A stretch of DNA of 64,000 nucleotides from Alphaproteobacteria bacterium CG11_big_fil_rev_8_21_14_0_20_39_49 (GTDB taxonomy: Bacteria; Pseudomonadota; Alphaproteobacteria; Rickettsiales; UBA6187), in contig PCXK01000007.1 of the NCBI GenBank assembly GCA_002787635.1, forward strand, positions 375,877-439,876. The letters run 5' to 3'. The notes beneath the pieces were generated by a model that was given only the letters and a program-made list of their open reading frames with translations, was not told where the DNA came from and made no database searches. Position numbers and translations under genes: made by a program. Below are positions 9,088 to 16,754 of this stretch, piece after piece; position 1 is the first letter of the stretch; each line of letters begins with the position of its first letter.

Positions 9088-10068
9088 CTATGCAGCTTTT
9101 TTCTTTTTTGCGGTTGAAGTGGTTTTTGAATCACTTTTACCCGCAGTGTAAGTGTCCCTTATATTGTACGGTTTTTTATTTTGTGATTCGTAATAAGTAC
9201 GCATTAACAACTCTGATATAAAGCCGGTAGTAATTAACTGCACTCCGGTTATTATAAGTAAAATTCCCACGTAAAATAAAGGTCTTCCACCGATATCTCC
9301 ACCTAATACTTTAATAAAAAGCAGGTATGTTTCGATTAATCCTCCGCCAATTAGCATAAACACACCCAAAGTACCGAAAAGGTGCATAGGTTTTTGTCGC
9401 CACTTAGATAGGAATATCATTAATAGCAGGTCACTAACAACTCTGAAAGTCCTGCCAATTCCATATTTTGACTCACCGAATTTTCTTGCGTGGTGTTTGA
9501 TTTCAACTTCGGCTATCTTAGCTCCTTCCATGTGACCCAACACCGGAATGAATCTATGCAATTCACCGTATAATTCTATTTGCTTGGCTATTGATGTGCG
9601 GAACACCTTTAAAGTGCAGCCATAATCGGTTATATCCACTTTAGTAAATGCCCTGATTAGCATATTTGCTATTTTGCTTGGTATTTTACGCAAGAAACGC
9701 CCGTCCTGCCTGTTTGCCCTGATTCCGGCTACTATATCCAGCCCTTCTTTTTCAAGTTTTTCAATCATCATAGGAATATCGGAGGGGTCATTTTGTAAAT
9801 CTCCGTCCAGCGTTGCTATCAGCTCACCCTTTGCGGCATCTATACCGGCAGCCATTGCCGAAGTTTGCCCAAAATTCCTCTGAAACTGAACCAGCCTTAC
9901 ATTTTTAGTTGCAGTTTCATTTATTATTTTGCAGGTATCATCATGTGAACCGTCATCTACGAAAATAACTTCATGTTCAACGTCTTTTAAAGCTTCTTTT
10001 AAAGCCTCAATCATTGGAACTATATTGTCTTCTTCATTATAAACAGGGACAACTACCGATAAATGCAT
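9088..10068 (-). CDS. GT2 polyprenyl-phosphate glycosyltransferase (DPM1/ArnC-like)
   Basis: A 326-residue membrane-bound glycosyltransferase of family 2. The GT-A domain shows VVVPVYNEEDNI at the start, FVDDGSHDDT, and the nucleotide-sugar site TLDGDLQNDPSDIP near residue 85. GESKYGIGR then leads into two C-terminal membrane segments (about 230-300). The C-terminus is Lys-rich. The family moves a sugar from a nucleotide onto a polyprenyl phosphate at the cytoplasmic face of the inner membrane. It forms an apparent operon with the LPG-TM protein and the thioredoxin-like gene. The sugar is unknown. Confidence 0.92.
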   Translation of the reverse strand: MHLSVVVPVYNEEDNIVPMIEALKEALKDVEHEVIFVDDGSHDDTCKIINETATKNVRLVQFQRNFGQTSAMAAGIDAAKGELIATLDGDLQNDPSDIPMMIEKLEKEGLDIVAGIRANRQDGRFLRKIPSKIANMLIRAFTKVDITDYGCTLKVFRTSIAKQIELYGELHRFIPVLGHMEGAKIAEVEIKHHARKFGESKYGIGRTFRVVSDLLLMIFLSKWRQKPMHLFGTLGVFMLIGGGLIETYLLFIKVLGGDIGGRPLFYVGILLIITGVQLITTGFISELLMRTYYESQNKKPYNIRDTYTAGKSDSKTTSTAKKKKAA

Positions 10069-10155
10069 TTATTACTACCTATAAATTTTGACAAGAATAT
10101 AATATACAGTGTATGAAGATAAGTTCAAGTGAGTTGAAAATATTATAGTGATTTT

Positions 10156-10338
10156 ATGACTGAAAAAGAAATAGATAACAAATTACTGGAAATTTTACGT
10201 TGCCCCGTAACCAAGGGAAAGTTGCAGTATGATGCCAAAAATAACGAACTGGTTAGTAAAGAAGCTATGCTTGCCTATCCTATCCGCAACGGCATTCCGA
10301 TAATGTTGGAATCAGAGGCAAGGAAGATAAAAAAATAA
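10156..10338 (+). CDS. Trm112/UPF0434 family protein
   Basis: A 60-residue protein that matches the bacterial Trm112-like (YcaR) family across its length: [14 protein letters not shown], then [21 protein letters not shown]. The family is a small zinc-ribbon-like fold related to the activator subunit of tRNA and protein methyltransferases. Only one Cys (in RCPVT) remains here, which is common in bacteria. Role in bacteria is not well defined. It is a single-gene unit between convergent folD and divergent GT2. Confidence 0.92.
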   Translation: MTEKEIDNKLLEILRCPVTKGKLQYDAKNNELVSKEAMLAYPIRNGIPIMLESEARKIKK

Positions 10339-10397
10339 ACGAAATTTTACGTTTTATGGGGTAGGTTCGGACTTCTCTTATCCATAGTTTTGGTTAA

Positions 10398-11282
10398 TTA
10401 CATTAAACGAGGAATTGAATTTTGTTTTAATGTAACTTCAAGCGTGTTCCTTAGTAGACATGCTATGGTCATGGGACCGACACCGCCGGGAACCGGAGTG
10501 ATATAACCTGCTATTTTTGATACTTCATTAAAATTAACATCTCCTACAAGCTTATATTTACCGTCACTTGCTTCAACTCTGTTGATACCGACATCAATAA
10601 CGGTAGCACCATGTTTTATCCACGCACCGCGTACTATCCCTTCAACACCGACGGCAGCTATAACTATGTCCGCCCTCCTGCATTCAGCCTCTAAATTTTT
10701 GGTGCGTGAGTGAGTCATGGTAACTGTGCAGTTTTCTTTTAATAGAAGTCGTGCCATTGGCTTTCCGACTATATTAGAACGCCCTATAATAACGGCATGC
10801 AACCCTGTTAAATCACCCAATGTATCTTTAAGCATTAATATACACCCTAGCGGTGTACATGGTACGGTAGCATCTTGTCCGGTTGCCAGTCGCCCTGCGT
10901 TTATAACATGAAAACCGTCAACATCTTTTTCAGAATCGATAGAGTTAATAACCGCGTTTTCTTCAATATGCGATGGGAGTGGCAACTGAACCAGAATTCC
11001 ATTTACTTTTGGGTCTTTATTCAGTTCTTCAATTTTTTTTACCAATTCTTCCTGCGAAACGCTTGAAGGCAACTTGAATTCAAAAGAGTTCATGCCGACT
11101 TCGACAGTTTGCTTGCCTTTGTTACGGACATATACCTGACTTGCCGGATCCTCGCCTACTAAAACAACGGCTAACCCCGGTGTGATATTGTGTTGTTCTT
11201 TTAGCTGCGATACTTGTTCTTTTACTTGCGACCTGATTTCTTCTGCGAAGGCTTTCCCGTCTATAATTTTTGCCTGACTCAT
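10398..11282 (-). CDS. folD: Methylenetetrahydrofolate dehydrogenase/cyclohydrolase
   Basis: Bifunctional cytoplasmic enzyme that interconverts 5,10-methylene-THF and 10-formyl-THF, supplying formyl groups for purines and initiator tRNA. The 294 residues include the catalytic YVRNKGK segment, the QLPLP signature, the NADP site [11 protein letters not shown] and the C-terminal [10 protein letters not shown] motif. A strong AAGGGA ribosome site precedes the ATG. It is the first gene of a minus-strand stretch after the ferredoxin reductase, with about 80 nt between, so cotranscription is uncertain. Confidence 0.98.
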   Translation of the reverse strand: MSQAKIIDGKAFAEEIRSQVKEQVSQLKEQHNITPGLAVVLVGEDPASQVYVRNKGKQTVEVGMNSFEFKLPSSVSQEELVKKIEELNKDPKVNGILVQLPLPSHIEENAVINSIDSEKDVDGFHVINAGRLATGQDATVPCTPLGCILMLKDTLGDLTGLHAVIIGRSNIVGKPMARLLLKENCTVTMTHSRTKNLEAECRRADIVIAAVGVEGIVRGAWIKHGATVIDVGINRVEASDGKYKLVGDVNFNEVSKIAGYITPVPGGVGPMTIACLLRNTLEVTLKQNSIPRLM

Positions 11283-11361
11283 TTTTCCCTTTGTAGTTTG
11301 TTTATCTATGCCGGCTATATTAATATTTTTTAACCTTTTTTACAAGGGTTCACTTCCATAA

Positions 11362-12366
11362 TTACGCCGGAACTCCTGCCGTAGTTGAATATTCAAAGTG
11401 GACTACCTCATCAGGGTAGACAATGCCGCGAGCCTTATGGCACGCCATAGCGGCTTCCGCAAATCCGTTTAATATCAGCTTCATTTTATTGTCATAGGTG
11501 GCTATATCGCCAATTGCAAATATGCCGTCCTGATTGGTCTGTAGCGTTGTGGGATTAACCGATATATGTTTTTTATCAATATTAAGTCCCCAGTTAGCAA
11601 TAGGTCCAAGCTCCATAGCCAGACCGAAGAAAGGTAGTAAAATATCGGCTTTTAACTCTTTTTCCTCACCCTTTAGCGTTTTAACAATAACCGACTCAAG
11701 CTTTCCGTTGTTTCCTTTTAAAGAATCCAGTTGATAAGGGACTACCATATTAACACGACCCTCATCAGCTAATTTTTCCAGTTTATCCTGACTATCGGGA
11801 AGGCAACGGAATTTTGGACGACGATGTACTACCGAGACGGATTTTGCTATATCAACCAAAGACAAAACCCAGTCAACGGCAGAATCTCCTCCGCCAGCGA
11901 TGACTACATTCTTATCACGCATTTCCTCTTTTTTGCCAACCATATAGAAAACACTTTTGCCCTCATATTCTTCTATATCGGCAAGGGGAGGGCGGTTAGG
12001 ACCAAATGCACCGCAGCCCGCCGCAATTATTATTACCTTACATTGTATTTGCGTGCCTTTACTTGTTGTAACCAGCCAGCCGTCATTATTTTTTGTAACT
12101 TCATTCACTGTTTGCGACAGGTGATATTCAGGTTTGAACGGTGATGCCTGTTTTTCAAGGTTTTTTATTAAATCCTCCGCCAATATAGACGGGTGGGCAG
12201 GGATATCATAAATCGGCTTTTCAGGGTATAATGCCGTACATTGACCGCCTATAAAATCCAGAGAATCAATTACATGGCATTTCATTTTCATCATGCCTGC
12301 TTCAAAAACTGCAAACAGCCCTACGGGTCCGGCTCCAATTATCGTTATATCGGTATTATGAATCAT
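11362..12366 (-). CDS. Type 2 ferredoxin/flavodoxin-NADP+ reductase
   Basis: A 334-residue thioredoxin-reductase-like flavoprotein that passes electrons between NADPH and ferredoxin. Motifs: FAD fold IIGAGPVGLFAVFEAG at residues 9-24, FIGGQCTALYPEKPIYDIP typical of the YumC/Adr type, NADP fold IAGGGDSAVDW, and FAIGDIATYD near the end. The CxxC redox site of true thioredoxin reductases is absent, which supports the FNR call. The start lies inside the end of the thioesterase gene (11-bp overlap), with an AAGGAAAG ribosome site. The physiological partner is probably a ferredoxin of Fe-S assembly; that is inference. Confidence 0.93.
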   Translation of the reverse strand: MIHNTDITIIGAGPVGLFAVFEAGMMKMKCHVIDSLDFIGGQCTALYPEKPIYDIPAHPSILAEDLIKNLEKQASPFKPEYHLSQTVNEVTKNNDGWLVTTSKGTQIQCKVIIIAAGCGAFGPNRPPLADIEEYEGKSVFYMVGKKEEMRDKNVVIAGGGDSAVDWVLSLVDIAKSVSVVHRRPKFRCLPDSQDKLEKLADEGRVNMVVPYQLDSLKGNNGKLESVIVKTLKGEEKELKADILLPFFGLAMELGPIANWGLNIDKKHISVNPTTLQTNQDGIFAIGDIATYDNKMKLILNGFAEAAMACHKARGIVYPDEVVHFEYSTTAGVPA

Positions 12367-12790
12367 TTTCTTTCCTTTTCGGTATTACTGCCAGTGTCAA
12401 CCTCGACACACATATATTGTTTTGTTCATTGGTAATTTTTATATCCCATACTTGCGTGGTCCTTCCTATGTGAATCGCTGAAGCTTTGCCTTTTACAACA
12501 CCTTCGCTAACACTCTTTATGTGATTAGCGTTAATTTCCAACCCCACACACATAAAACCTTCATCACAGGACAAATTACCCGCAACGCTTCCCAAACTCT
12601 CGGCTAAAACCACGGAAGCACCGCCATGTAAGATTCCATAAGGCTGAATTGTTCTTTTGTCAACAGGCATAGTGCCGCAAATATAGTCATCACCGACTTC
12701 GGTTATCTTTATTCCCAAATGTTCAACCATTGTTCCTATAGAATATCGGTTGATTTGCTCGGGAGAATATTGCCTTTTCCAGATTATCAT
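12356..12790 (-). CDS. Hotdog-fold thioesterase, PaaI/YdiI type
   Basis: A 144-residue acyl-CoA thioesterase of the 4HBT/PaaI superfamily. The signature GILHGGASVVLAESLGS gives the catalytic region, with the family's His-Gly-Gly. The pattern GTMPVDKRTIQPYG and the C-terminal TRLTLAV-type strand fit the YdiI/MenI group. The physiological thioester is unknown; these enzymes are often promiscuous house-cleaning hydrolases. It starts 4 nt after the ftsK stop and overlaps the ferredoxin reductase, so ftsK, this gene and the reductase look cotranscribed. Confidence 0.9.
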   Translation of the reverse strand: MIIWKRQYSPEQINRYSIGTMVEHLGIKITEVGDDYICGTMPVDKRTIQPYGILHGGASVVLAESLGSVAGNLSCDEGFMCVGLEINANHIKSVSEGVVKGKASAIHIGRTTQVWDIKITNEQNNICVSRLTLAVIPKRKENDS

Positions 12791-12794
12791 AAAA

Positions 12795-15035
12795 TTACGC
12801 TGCTAATACCTGTCTTTTACCCGAATGGTTAGCTTCGCTTATTATTCCTTCGCTTTCCATCTTATCTATTAAATTGGCTGCCCTGTTATACCCAATCTTC
12901 AACTGACGCTGAATATAACTGGTAGAAGCCTTTTTATCCCTTAACACTATTGCTACCGCCTGATCGTATAAATCATCACCGCTATTTGCACCTGCCGCTT
13001 CATCTGATGATTCATCGTCCCTTGTTATATCGGTCACATATGAAGGCTTGCCCTGAGCTTTTAAGTGCTTTACAACGTCATCAACTTCCTTATCATCGAC
13101 AAAAGGTCCGTGAACACGGGTAATACGGCTACCGCCTGCCATATATAACATGTCACCCATGCCAAGCAACTGCTCCGCTCCCATCTCGCCTAATATAGTA
13201 CGGCTATCAATCCTTGAAGTCACCTGAAAACTGATACGGGTAGGGAAGTTCGCTTTAATAACACCTGTAATAACATCAACCGAAGGTCTTTGAGTTGCCA
13301 TTACCATATGAATACCTGCGGCACGTGCCATCTGTGCCAGCCTTTGTATTGAAGATTCGATATCCTTACCTGCCGTAAGCATCAAATCCGCCATCTCATC
13401 AACTATAACAACGATAAAAGGCAGCTTAGTCATAGCCAATGGCTGCTTTTCAAATGTAGGTTCGCCTGTTTCGGGGTCAAAACCTGTCTGTACAGTGCGT
13501 TCAAGCTGCTTTCCTTTGGCGACTGCCTCTTCTATTTTCTTGTTATAGCCAGTTATATTTCTTACACCTACATTGGACATTAATCTGTATCGCTCTTCCA
13601 TTTCACGAACTGCCCATTTTAGTGCAACAACAGCCTTTTTAGGCTCGGTCACCACAGGCGAAAGCAAATGCGGAATGCCTTCATATACAGATAATTCCAG
13701 CATTTTAGGGTCAATCATGATGAACTTGCATTCATCGGGGGTTAGTCTGTAAAGATATGATAATATCATGGCGTTTACCGCTACCGACTTACCCGAACCA
13801 GTTGTACCTGCAATCAGCAGGTGGGGCATTCTGGAAAGATCTGCCATAACAGGCTCACCGCCAATATCCTTACCCAGTGCTATAGGCAGCTTGATACGCT
13901 CATCACGATATTCTTCACATTCCATTAACTCACGCAAATATACCGTTTCACGGTCGGCGTTAGGCAACTCTATACCTAATATGTTCTTGCCCGGAACAAC
14001 CGATATCCTTGTCGATACGGCACTCATGGAGCGGGCGATATCGTCAGCCAGACCTATAACCCTTGATGACTTAGTGCCGGGCGAAGGCTCCAACTCATAT
14101 AAAGTTACTACGGGACCGGGGCGAACTTTTACTATATTGCCTTTTACGCCGAAATCTTCCAATACTTTCTTCAATAGTTTGGCGTTTTGTTCTAAGGATT
14201 TTTGATTAACGTTTCTTCCGCCTTTATCGGGTGCTTCGGTAAGCAAATCAAAATCAGGCAATTCAAATTCACCCGGATCTAATCGTAGAGTTTTTTGTTT
14301 TACTACTTTTTTCTTCCTTTTCTTTTCCTTCTTCTCTTTAACTTCCACAATATAATCTTCATAATCTTCGGAAGTATCTTCAAAACTACTAATATCAAGT
14401 GCAACAGGTTCTTTCTTCATCGACTTTCTGCCAAGATTAACAATCATAAGAATAAATGACGCCGTCAGGTATTTAAGCTTACTTGCAATATAATAAACAA
14501 TTCCAAAGGTTTTTCTTATCTCGGATAGCCTTATCCCGAACGCAAAATAAGAACAGGTGGCGGCGATAAACGCAAATAAAGATATATAGCCGTATATAGT
14601 AAGTATTTCTTCGGATTTGCTAACTAAGTCTCCGAAAAAACCGCCCAGCCCTACATAAAAAGGCCATGTTTCAGGTGCGTTTAGCTTTACTATCAAAGCA
14701 CTTACGGAAAGTAGTGAAACAAATAAGAATATATTGGTAAACCAGAGGTTAAATCTCTGAGTTTTGAATATAAGCCTTAAAGCAACCGTAATACATGCCA
14801 TGGGAATTAAAAATGCCGACAGTCCGAAAAACTGATATAGCGGATCGGCTATATAAGCTCCTGCCGTCCCGAAAATATTTTGTACACCGTTGCCGGAGGC
14901 ACGGTTAAAAGAAGGATCCGAAGCACTAAAGCTTGCTAAAGAGCCAATTAGGAATACCCCTAGAACAAAATATAACAAGGTAGTAATTAACCTTGAATTA
15001 TTACTGAAAAATTCTTGTACCGCTTTTCTAATCAT
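12795..15035 (-). CDS. ftsK: DNA translocase FtsK
   Basis: Septum-anchored motor that pumps the terminus region into daughter cells and activates XerCD recombination. At 746 residues it is a short-linker form. Four or five membrane segments fill residues 15-185. A short, highly charged linker (KEKKEKKRKKK) follows. The motor domain has Walker A IAGTTGSGKSVAVNAMI, Walker B FIVVIVDEMADLM and the MATQRPSVDVITG segment. The C-terminal winged-helix gamma domain (about 675-746) reads KOPS-type sites. It is divergent from yraN. Confidence 0.97.
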   Translation of the reverse strand: MIRKAVQEFFSNNSRLITTLLYFVLGVFLIGSLASFSASDPSFNRASGNGVQNIFGTAGAYIADPLYQFFGLSAFLIPMACITVALRLIFKTQRFNLWFTNIFLFVSLLSVSALIVKLNAPETWPFYVGLGGFFGDLVSKSEEILTIYGYISLFAFIAATCSYFAFGIRLSEIRKTFGIVYYIASKLKYLTASFILMIVNLGRKSMKKEPVALDISSFEDTSEDYEDYIVEVKEKKEKKRKKKVVKQKTLRLDPGEFELPDFDLLTEAPDKGGRNVNQKSLEQNAKLLKKVLEDFGVKGNIVKVRPGPVVTLYELEPSPGTKSSRVIGLADDIARSMSAVSTRISVVPGKNILGIELPNADRETVYLRELMECEEYRDERIKLPIALGKDIGGEPVMADLSRMPHLLIAGTTGSGKSVAVNAMILSYLYRLTPDECKFIMIDPKMLELSVYEGIPHLLSPVVTEPKKAVVALKWAVREMEERYRLMSNVGVRNITGYNKKIEEAVAKGKQLERTVQTGFDPETGEPTFEKQPLAMTKLPFIVVIVDEMADLMLTAGKDIESSIQRLAQMARAAGIHMVMATQRPSVDVITGVIKANFPTRISFQVTSRIDSRTILGEMGAEQLLGMGDMLYMAGGSRITRVHGPFVDDKEVDDVVKHLKAQGKPSYVTDITRDDESSDEAAGANSGDDLYDQAVAIVLRDKKASTSYIQRQLKIGYNRAANLIDKMESEGIISEANHSGKRQVLAA

Positions 15036-15148
15036 TTACATAACTATTAGAATATTTGAAAAAATGTTTTATTAGCCACATAATAGTGTAAATATTAGTC
15101 TTATTAAAGAAAATTTTAATAGCTGAAAAATTAACGCCCTTATTAAGC

Positions 15149-15508
15149 ATGAACAAAACCAAATCATATAAATTCGGCTTGCTTGCCGAAACAATAGCGG
15201 TGATATATTTAAGGCTATGTTTTTATTCTATAATATCCCGCAGGCATAAAACAAAACTAGGTGAGGTTGATATAATTGCAAGACGTGGCAACAATCTTGT
15301 ATTTATTGAAGTAAAAGCCCGCAAGAAAAAGGATAATGCCTACATAGCATTTACAAAGCACCAGCAAAACAGAATAACCCGAGCGGCACATCTATTTATA
15401 GCCAAAAATCCCCGATACTTGCAAACCAATATAAGGTTTGACCTGATATTAGTTTGTCCGTTATTTTTTATAAAGCACATAAAAAATGCTTGGGGTTATT
15501 ATAAATAG
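15149..15508 (+). CDS. YraN/UPF0102 family endonuclease-like protein
   Basis: A 119-residue member of the UPF0102 (YraN) family, which has a Holliday-junction-resolvase-like PD-(D/E)xK nuclease fold. The core is seen: GEVDIIARRGNNLVFIEVKAR, giving the Glu, Asp and Glu-x-Lys catalytic set. The N-terminal helix with GLLAETIAV.YL is typical (usually G..AE..A..YL). Physiological role is unclear. The TAG stop is separated by one nucleotide from the TAA stop of the convergent lipoprotein gene, so there is no room for an independent terminator. Confidence 0.92.
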   Translation: MNKTKSYKFGLLAETIAVIYLRLCFYSIISRRHKTKLGEVDIIARRGNNLVFIEVKARKKKDNAYIAFTKHQQNRITRAAHLFIAKNPRYLQTNIRFDLILVCPLFFIKHIKNAWGYYK

Positions 15509-15509
15509 C

Positions 15510-15920
15510 TTACCTTGCAAGGCTTCTATAATACGGAACTTCATCCTGTGGCGGGTAATATTGTAGCCCGCCAAGTTCCTCTCCTAGTTCTTCCATCTTT
15601 TCGGCTCTTTCCTCGCAGCGAAGAATTTGGTATATCCTGTCCAGATAATCCACTCTTGCCTCGGCAGCGTCTATTGCCTCTCCTGCGTCCATATAAGTAG
15701 ATATATAACCTAGCGGCATCAAAACATTTTTTAGCTTAGGTCCGCGATTCTTGTATGCCACATTGCGATAAAACTCAGCTTCGTTCATCTCAAGCAAAAT
15801 CTCCTGACATGAAAGCTTCTTATCTTTTTTTTGAAGTGATGCTATTTTTTTTGATTCCTTACCCGAACATGACAGTAAAACCGATGCAAGGGCAATAAGG
15901 CACAATGCTTTATTAACCAT
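15510..15920 (-). CDS. Small predicted lipoprotein
   Basis: A 136-residue protein with a signal peptide and lipobox LLSC (Cys18), so it is probably lipid-anchored in the periplasm. The mature part is short, charged and helical, with a second and third Cys (LSCQEI and ILRCEE) that may pair, and a Tyr/Pro-rich tail. I do not recognise a family. The region with YRNVAYKNRGPKLKNVLMPLGYISTYMDAGEA resembles small alphaproteobacterial cell-envelope proteins of unknown role. A good GGAGGTT-type ribosome site precedes the ATG. Confidence 0.8.
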   Translation of the reverse strand: MVNKALCLIALASVLLSCSGKESKKIASLQKKDKKLSCQEILLEMNEAEFYRNVAYKNRGPKLKNVLMPLGYISTYMDAGEAIDAAEARVDYLDRIYQILRCEERAEKMEELGEELGGLQYYPPQDEVPYYRSLAR

Positions 15921-16021
15921 TTTAACCTCCTAGTGATGTTGATTATTCTTCCCTAAGAGAGATTATTCTATAAAATAGTTTAAAAATGGTTAACAAGTCG
16001 TTATTATTAATGCTTTTTTAG

Positions 16022-16183
16022 CTAGGCAGTTTTTTTGAGAGTGAAAGTTTTGCCGCAATACGGACAGTCAATCTGCCCTTTTTGTCCAATTTCCAAATAC
16101 ACTTTAGGGTGTCCTAAAGAGCCTTTTCCACCATCGCAGCTTACCTTCTTTTTATCAACTTTTACAGTTTCAACCGGCTTCAT
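16022..16183 (-). CDS. NDUFS6-like zinc-finger protein (zf-CHCC)
   Basis: A 53-residue protein, easily missed because it is so short. It reads CDGG...LGHPKVYLEI....IDCPYCGKTF, which is the zf-CHCC pattern with Cys16, His25, Cys40 and Cys43. This family is the bacterial counterpart of the complex I accessory subunit NDUFS6 and is widespread in Alphaproteobacteria. The ATG at 16183 follows AGAGG by 6 nt, and the stop is TAG. It is a likely zinc-binding accessory of NADH dehydrogenase assembly or a free zinc-finger protein. It stands alone, followed downstream by the lipoprotein gene. Confidence 0.9.
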   Translation of the reverse strand: MKPVETVKVDKKKVSCDGGKGSLGHPKVYLEIGQKGQIDCPYCGKTFTLKKTA

Positions 16184-16285
16184 TTTTTCCTCTTAAATAA
16201 CAGAACAAATACATTATGATAGCTATATAAAACAAAAAAATGTTTTTGTCAGTTTAAATCATTAAAACACATAAAGATTACCTAT

Positions 16286-16435
16286 GGGGAGTGGTTCAAT
16301 AAACATAGTTTTTTGCAAATTGCACTGAAATCTTTAATTTTATGTCATGCTGAACTTGTTTCAGCATCTCCAACATGACAAAGAAGATACTGAAATAAAT
16401 TCAGTATGACAAAATCTATCTATATTGAACACTCT
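16286..16435 (+). mobile_element. MITE-like element, family 1, copy 1
   Basis: About 150 bp with terminal inverted repeats GGGAGTGGTTCAATAAACATAG and CTATCTATATTGAACACTC. Inside is a second palindrome, GTCATGCTGAACTTGTTTC to AAATAAATTCAGTATGAC. The 9-bp direct repeat TTACCTATG flanks both sides, the mark of a target-site duplication. The element carries no ORF, so movement would need a transposase from elsewhere. Orientation is taken as plus because the GCACTGAA segment lies on the left. Confidence 0.85.
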
Positions 16436-16500
16436 TACCTATGAAATATTAGTTTTCACTTGCTAGCCTGTTACCCCTCATGTATGCTCCTAGGGCTGTA

Positions 16501-16638
16501 TAGTATTTTAAGTTTTCAAGAGTTAGAGTTGTCATCCCCGACTTGTTCGGGGATCTGTATAAATTTAAATGAGATTCCCCTATAATTTTCTACGAAAATT
16601 CGGGGGACGACAGCATTGTTGAAAAGTTAAAATACTGT
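16501..16638. repeat. Palindromic repeat, family 2, copy 1
   Basis: Outer inverted repeats AGTATTTTAAGTTTTCAA and TTGAAAAGTTAAAATACT enclose an inner pair, GTCATCCCCGACTTGTTCGG and TTCGGGGGACGAC. The left arm is itself a hairpin (CCCCGACTTGTTCGGGG). Related copies are at 42224-42360 and 52632-52743. No convincing target duplication is seen. Confidence 0.8.
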
Positions 16639-16655
16639 ATTTATAAATAAGAATT

Positions 16656-16730
16656 ATGTCATGGGTGAATTTATTTAAGCATCTGAACCTGATGTTTAAA
16701 AATTTCGAATCAAATTCGACAGTGACAAAA
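16656..16730. repeat. Degenerate GTCA palindrome upstream of gyrA
   Basis: GTCATGGGTGAATTTATTTA...CAGTGAC looks like a worn copy of the core palindrome of family 1 (GTCATGCTGAATTTATTTCA). The outer ends are missing. It ends only about 25 nt before the gyrA start codon, so it may be part of the gyrA 5' leader. Confidence 0.55.
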
Positions 16731-16754
16731 TAAAACACATAGAGGTTATTAAAG

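Larger units (their letters stand above)
16184..16754. other. 571-nt intergenic region rich in repeats
   Basis: The region between the zinc-finger gene and gyrA holds three separate palindromic elements (listed individually) and no credible ORF. The gyrA promoter must lie within or just after them, since gyrA starts at 16755. This is the densest cluster of repeats in the window. Confidence 0.8.

Noticed and set aside
16501-16638. Family 2 palindromes as transposed elements with target duplications
   Set aside because: The flanks give at most a TGTAT match, which can be part of the palindrome itself; evidence is too weak to call a duplication.
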